Part shown: one piece after another, positions 5,638 to 7,318 of the stretch
Layout: each line of letters opens with the position of its first letter
Numbering within the stretch: the first letter of the stretch is position 1
Assembly: GCA_027080315.1 (NCBI GenBank)
Contig: JALWSI010000078.1
Coordinates: 1-7,318, forward strand
Length of the DNA: 7,318 bases
From: a bacterium
GTDB taxonomy: Bacteria; Thermosulfidibacterota; Thermosulfidibacteria; Thermosulfidibacterales; JALWSI01
Direction: 5' to 3'
The notes under the pieces: model-generated
The model's input: only the letters and a program-made list of their open reading frames with translations
Told to the model about the DNA's origin: nothing
Database searches by the model: none
Program-made: the position numbers and the translations under genes

Positions 5638-6969
5638 TTATATCCTGCCTTGGGTCCACTCTGAGATGCGGGCCTCCCACCATCTGGCTTTTTCTAACAC
5701 CTCTTCTTCGTCCAAGGCCTCTATGATGCCGTCTCGCATGATCACCTTTCCTCCCATCACCACATCGCTTATGTCTCCAGAGCTTGCTGCGTATGCGAGA
5801 TGAGATATGGGATCGTAGATGGGGGTGAGGTGTGGAGCAGAGGCATCAAACACCAGAATATCAGCCCTTTTGCCCACCTCAATGCTTCCGGTGTTTTCAA
5901 ATAGCAAGGCCTTTGCGCCGTTACAGGTGGCCATCTTTAAAACCTCTTTGGCTGGCATGATGGAAGGATCTCCTGAGACTCCTTTTTGAACCATGGCCAG
6001 TGTTGAGACCTCGTCAAGCATGTGGAGGTTGTTGTTGCTGGCGGCTCCATCTGTGCCTATTGATAGCAGAACCCCCTTTGCTGCCATCTTTGCCACAGGT
6101 GCTATGCCATTGCCCAGCTTCAGGTTGCTTTGGATGCAGATGGAGACCCCGGTTTCCCTTCTGGTCAGTATCTCTATCTCTCTTTCAGAGGGCTTCACCA
6201 CGTGGGCCAGTATCGTTGGGCCCTCAAAAACACCTTTCTCTTCAAGAAGCTCAATGGGGGGTAATCCATAGCGGGACGATACCTCTTCCACCTCCCAGGT
6301 GTTTTCGCTTGCATGGGTATGAAGCAGAAGGCCCATGCTTTTGGCCAGCTCTGAGGCCATCACCAGGGTTTCGGGAGAACAGGTGTAGGTTGCGTGGGGA
6401 CAGATGGCTATCTTGATGTGGGGGTGACCCTGGAATCTCTCGGCCATCCTCTTTGCCCGTTTCAGGTAGTCTTCGGGGCCGTTGCCCATCTTGCTGGGAA
6501 AGTCAAACACCCCCATACCCAGCACAGCGTTCATTCTAACCTTCTCAAGCACAGGCACGCTCTCTTCAAGGTAGAAGTACATATCGTTGTAGAGCACTGT
6601 CCCCGACCTTATCATCTCTACCACTGCCAAGGCCGTTGCATCCCTAACAAACTCAGGGGATAGCCATGTGGACTCTGCCGGCCAGATATGCCGCTTAAGC
6701 CAGGTGTCTAAGGGTAGATCGTCTGCCATGCCTCTAAAGAAGACCATTGGGGCATGGGTGTGGGTGTTCACGAAACCGGGAGAGACTATTCCGTGGGGGC
6801 GAGAGATCTTCTCTTTGGCGTGCCAGCTCTTCTCAATCTCCTGGGTTGGCCTCACCGCCACGATCTCTCCGTTGTGAACTACAACGCTCCCTTGCTGGAT
6901 AACCCTATCCAGCTTGTTGGCAAGTACGAACCTGCCCTCAACTATGAGGTCTGCTTCTCTCTTCTCCAT
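5638..6969 (-). CDS. mtaD: 5'-methylthioadenosine/S-adenosylhomocysteine deaminase (amidohydrolase family)
   Basis: A 443-aa cytoplasmic zinc amidohydrolase of the TrzA/MtaD group, which deaminates methylthioadenosine and/or S-adenosylhomocysteine to the inosine forms, recycling products of SAM use. Numbering from the ATG at 6969, zinc and catalytic residues are H70-x-H72 (NTHTHAPM), H217 and H219 with E222 (LHTHASE) and D307 (GTDGAASNNN). H192 lies in the CPHATYTCS segment, and E99 in a W-P-A-E segment fits the ribose-contacting Glu of the family. SNLKLGNGIAPV (281-292) is highly diagnostic. The frame extends upstream to a TTG at 7044, but that would add 25 unconserved residues and overlap the preceding gene's end, so the ATG is preferred. 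Its AGGAG is 15 nt away, longer than usual. It lies about 50 nt downstream of the pilin-like gene and may share its transcript. Confidence 0.88.
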   Translation of the reverse strand: MEKREADLIVEGRFVLANKLDRVIQQGSVVVHNGEIVAVRPTQEIEKSWHAKEKISRPHGIVSPGFVNTHTHAPMVFFRGMADDLPLDTWLKRHIWPAESTWLSPEFVRDATALAVVEMIRSGTVLYNDMYFYLEESVPVLEKVRMNAVLGMGVFDFPSKMGNGPEDYLKRAKRMAERFQGHPHIKIAICPHATYTCSPETLVMASELAKSMGLLLHTHASENTWEVEEVSSRYGLPPIELLEEKGVFEGPTILAHVVKPSEREIEILTRRETGVSICIQSNLKLGNGIAPVAKMAAKGVLLSIGTDGAASNNNLHMLDEVSTLAMVQKGVSGDPSIMPAKEVLKMATCNGAKALLFENTGSIEVGKRADILVFDASAPHLTPIYDPISHLAYAASSGDISDVVMGGKVIMRDGIIEALDEEEVLEKARWWEARISEWTQGRI

Positions 6970-7019
6970 TGGTTTTGGTTCGATCTCCTGAAGATGTTTG
7001 TATACACTAAATGTTATGG

Positions 7020-7318
7020 TTATGGGTGGTGTGGGGGCCACCAATGGGAACCTGTCCCTACATGAGAGCCCAATCCGTTTCCCCGCCCGTTGTGTTTGCC
7101 TGGATTGTTACCACTTCCTCCAGTGGAACCGCCGCTGCTGCTACCACCGCTACCTCCATCACTCACCCACCAAGAGATGCTAATCTTCACGTCGTCTCCG
7201 TCAGTGGAAGGATCGTCTCCATCGCTATAGATAATTCCCCAACACTTATCGCTGGATACGAGACCGAAGGAACCAGCTTTTAGAGGGCGTTGCCATGCGT
7301 CTTGGCCGCTGAGGTTAT
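7020..7318 (-). CDS. C-terminal part of a pilin/pseudopilin-like exported protein with Gly/Ser linker and Trp/His-rich tail (partial)
   Basis: The frame enters at the right edge and runs 98 codons to a TAA at 7022-7020; the start lies outside the window. The visible part begins NLSGQDAWQRPL and continues through SSDKCWGIIYSDGDDPSTD to DDVKISISWWV (about 41-51). The order D-x-W-x-R-P, then S-S, then an Asp/Gly-rich turn before D-D-V-x-I resembles the C-terminal region of type II secretion pseudopilins and type IV pilin-like proteins, where such Asp/Gly turns can bind calcium. From about residue 53 it changes to a Gly/Ser-rich linker (53-70), then a basic, Gly/Asn-rich stretch, and ends in a Trp/His/Pro-rich tail, SHWWPPHHP. 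I do not recognise this tail. Low-complexity coding on one strand with no stop over 98 codons, and a stop well placed before mtaD, support a real gene. The pilin assignment is inference. Confidence 0.6.
   Translation of the reverse strand, partial: NLSGQDAWQRPLKAGSFGLVSSDKCWGIIYSDGDDPSTDGDDVKISISWWVSDGGSGGSSSGGSTGGSGNNPGKHNGRGNGLGSHVGTGSHWWPPHHP

Noticed and set aside
5993-6416. Overlapping + strand frames antisense to mtaD
   Set aside because: They lie opposite a strongly conserved amidohydrolase, have shadow-type composition and no ribosome-binding site tied to a plausible product.
6970-7044. TTG at 7044 as the mtaD start
   Set aside because: It would overlap the end of the preceding gene and add 25 residues with no resemblance to the family N-terminus; the ATG at 6969 begins right where the conserved domain does.
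7011-7283. + strand 90-codon frame at the right edge
   Set aside because: It is antisense to the partial Gly/Ser-rich gene. Its Ala/Thr/Ser-rich run is the mirror of the Gly/Ser linker codons, and it has no family features.
1-7318. tRNA, rRNA, CRISPR arrays, insertion sequences or transposase genes
   Set aside because: No cloverleaf, spaced direct repeats, terminal inverted repeats or transposase motifs were found on reading both strands.

Overview
The window comes from a diderm (Gram-negative-type) bacterium. It holds the end of an OmpP1/FadL-family outer-membrane β-barrel with a C-terminal phenylalanine, next to a chemotaxis-type signalling operon that uses CheD and CheX. That mix suits anaerobic or thermophilic diderm lineages such as Desulfobacterota or Synergistota. 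This is a guess from gene content; no RNA gene or marker here fixes the phylum.

Layout, left to right. (1) The 3' part of a FadL-like gene on the + strand (1-1100) ends at a clear rho-independent hairpin (1122-1154). (2) Everything else is on the minus strand and is transcribed right to left. At the right edge is the C-terminal end of a pilin/pseudopilin-like exported protein with a Gly/Ser-rich linker and a Trp/His-rich tail (7318-7020). About 50 nt downstream comes an MTA/SAH deaminase (mtaD, 6969-5638). (3) A 207-nt gap (5431-5637) carries a 39-bp dyad and a candidate promoter. (4) A tight six-gene operon follows: cheD, an HDOD-domain gene, cheY, cheX, a degenerate cheB-like gene, and a NOL1/NOP2/Sun (RsmB/RsmF-type) RNA m5C methyltransferase. 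Its junctions are a 4-nt ATGA overlap, two TGATG overlaps, an 11-nt gap and a 4-nt gap.

How they may work together. CheD (receptor glutamine deamidase, catalytic Thr/Cys/His intact), CheY (full set of phosphorylation residues) and CheX (CheY-P phosphatase, exact D-x3-E-x2-N-x22-P signature) form a working adaptation and signal-termination set. The HDOD protein is a probable scaffold or output partner. The CheB-like protein keeps the two-domain CheB layout but has lost the catalytic Ser and His, and its receiver domain lacks the Mg-binding acidic pair. In their place it has gained a dense Cys cluster. No cheA, cheW, cheR or receptor gene is in the window, so the module must signal with partners encoded elsewhere.

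The most notable items are the predicted catalytically dead, Cys-rich CheB paralogue, a second Cys cluster in the adjacent CheX, the symmetric dyad ahead of cheD, and the unusual tail of the exported protein at the right edge.
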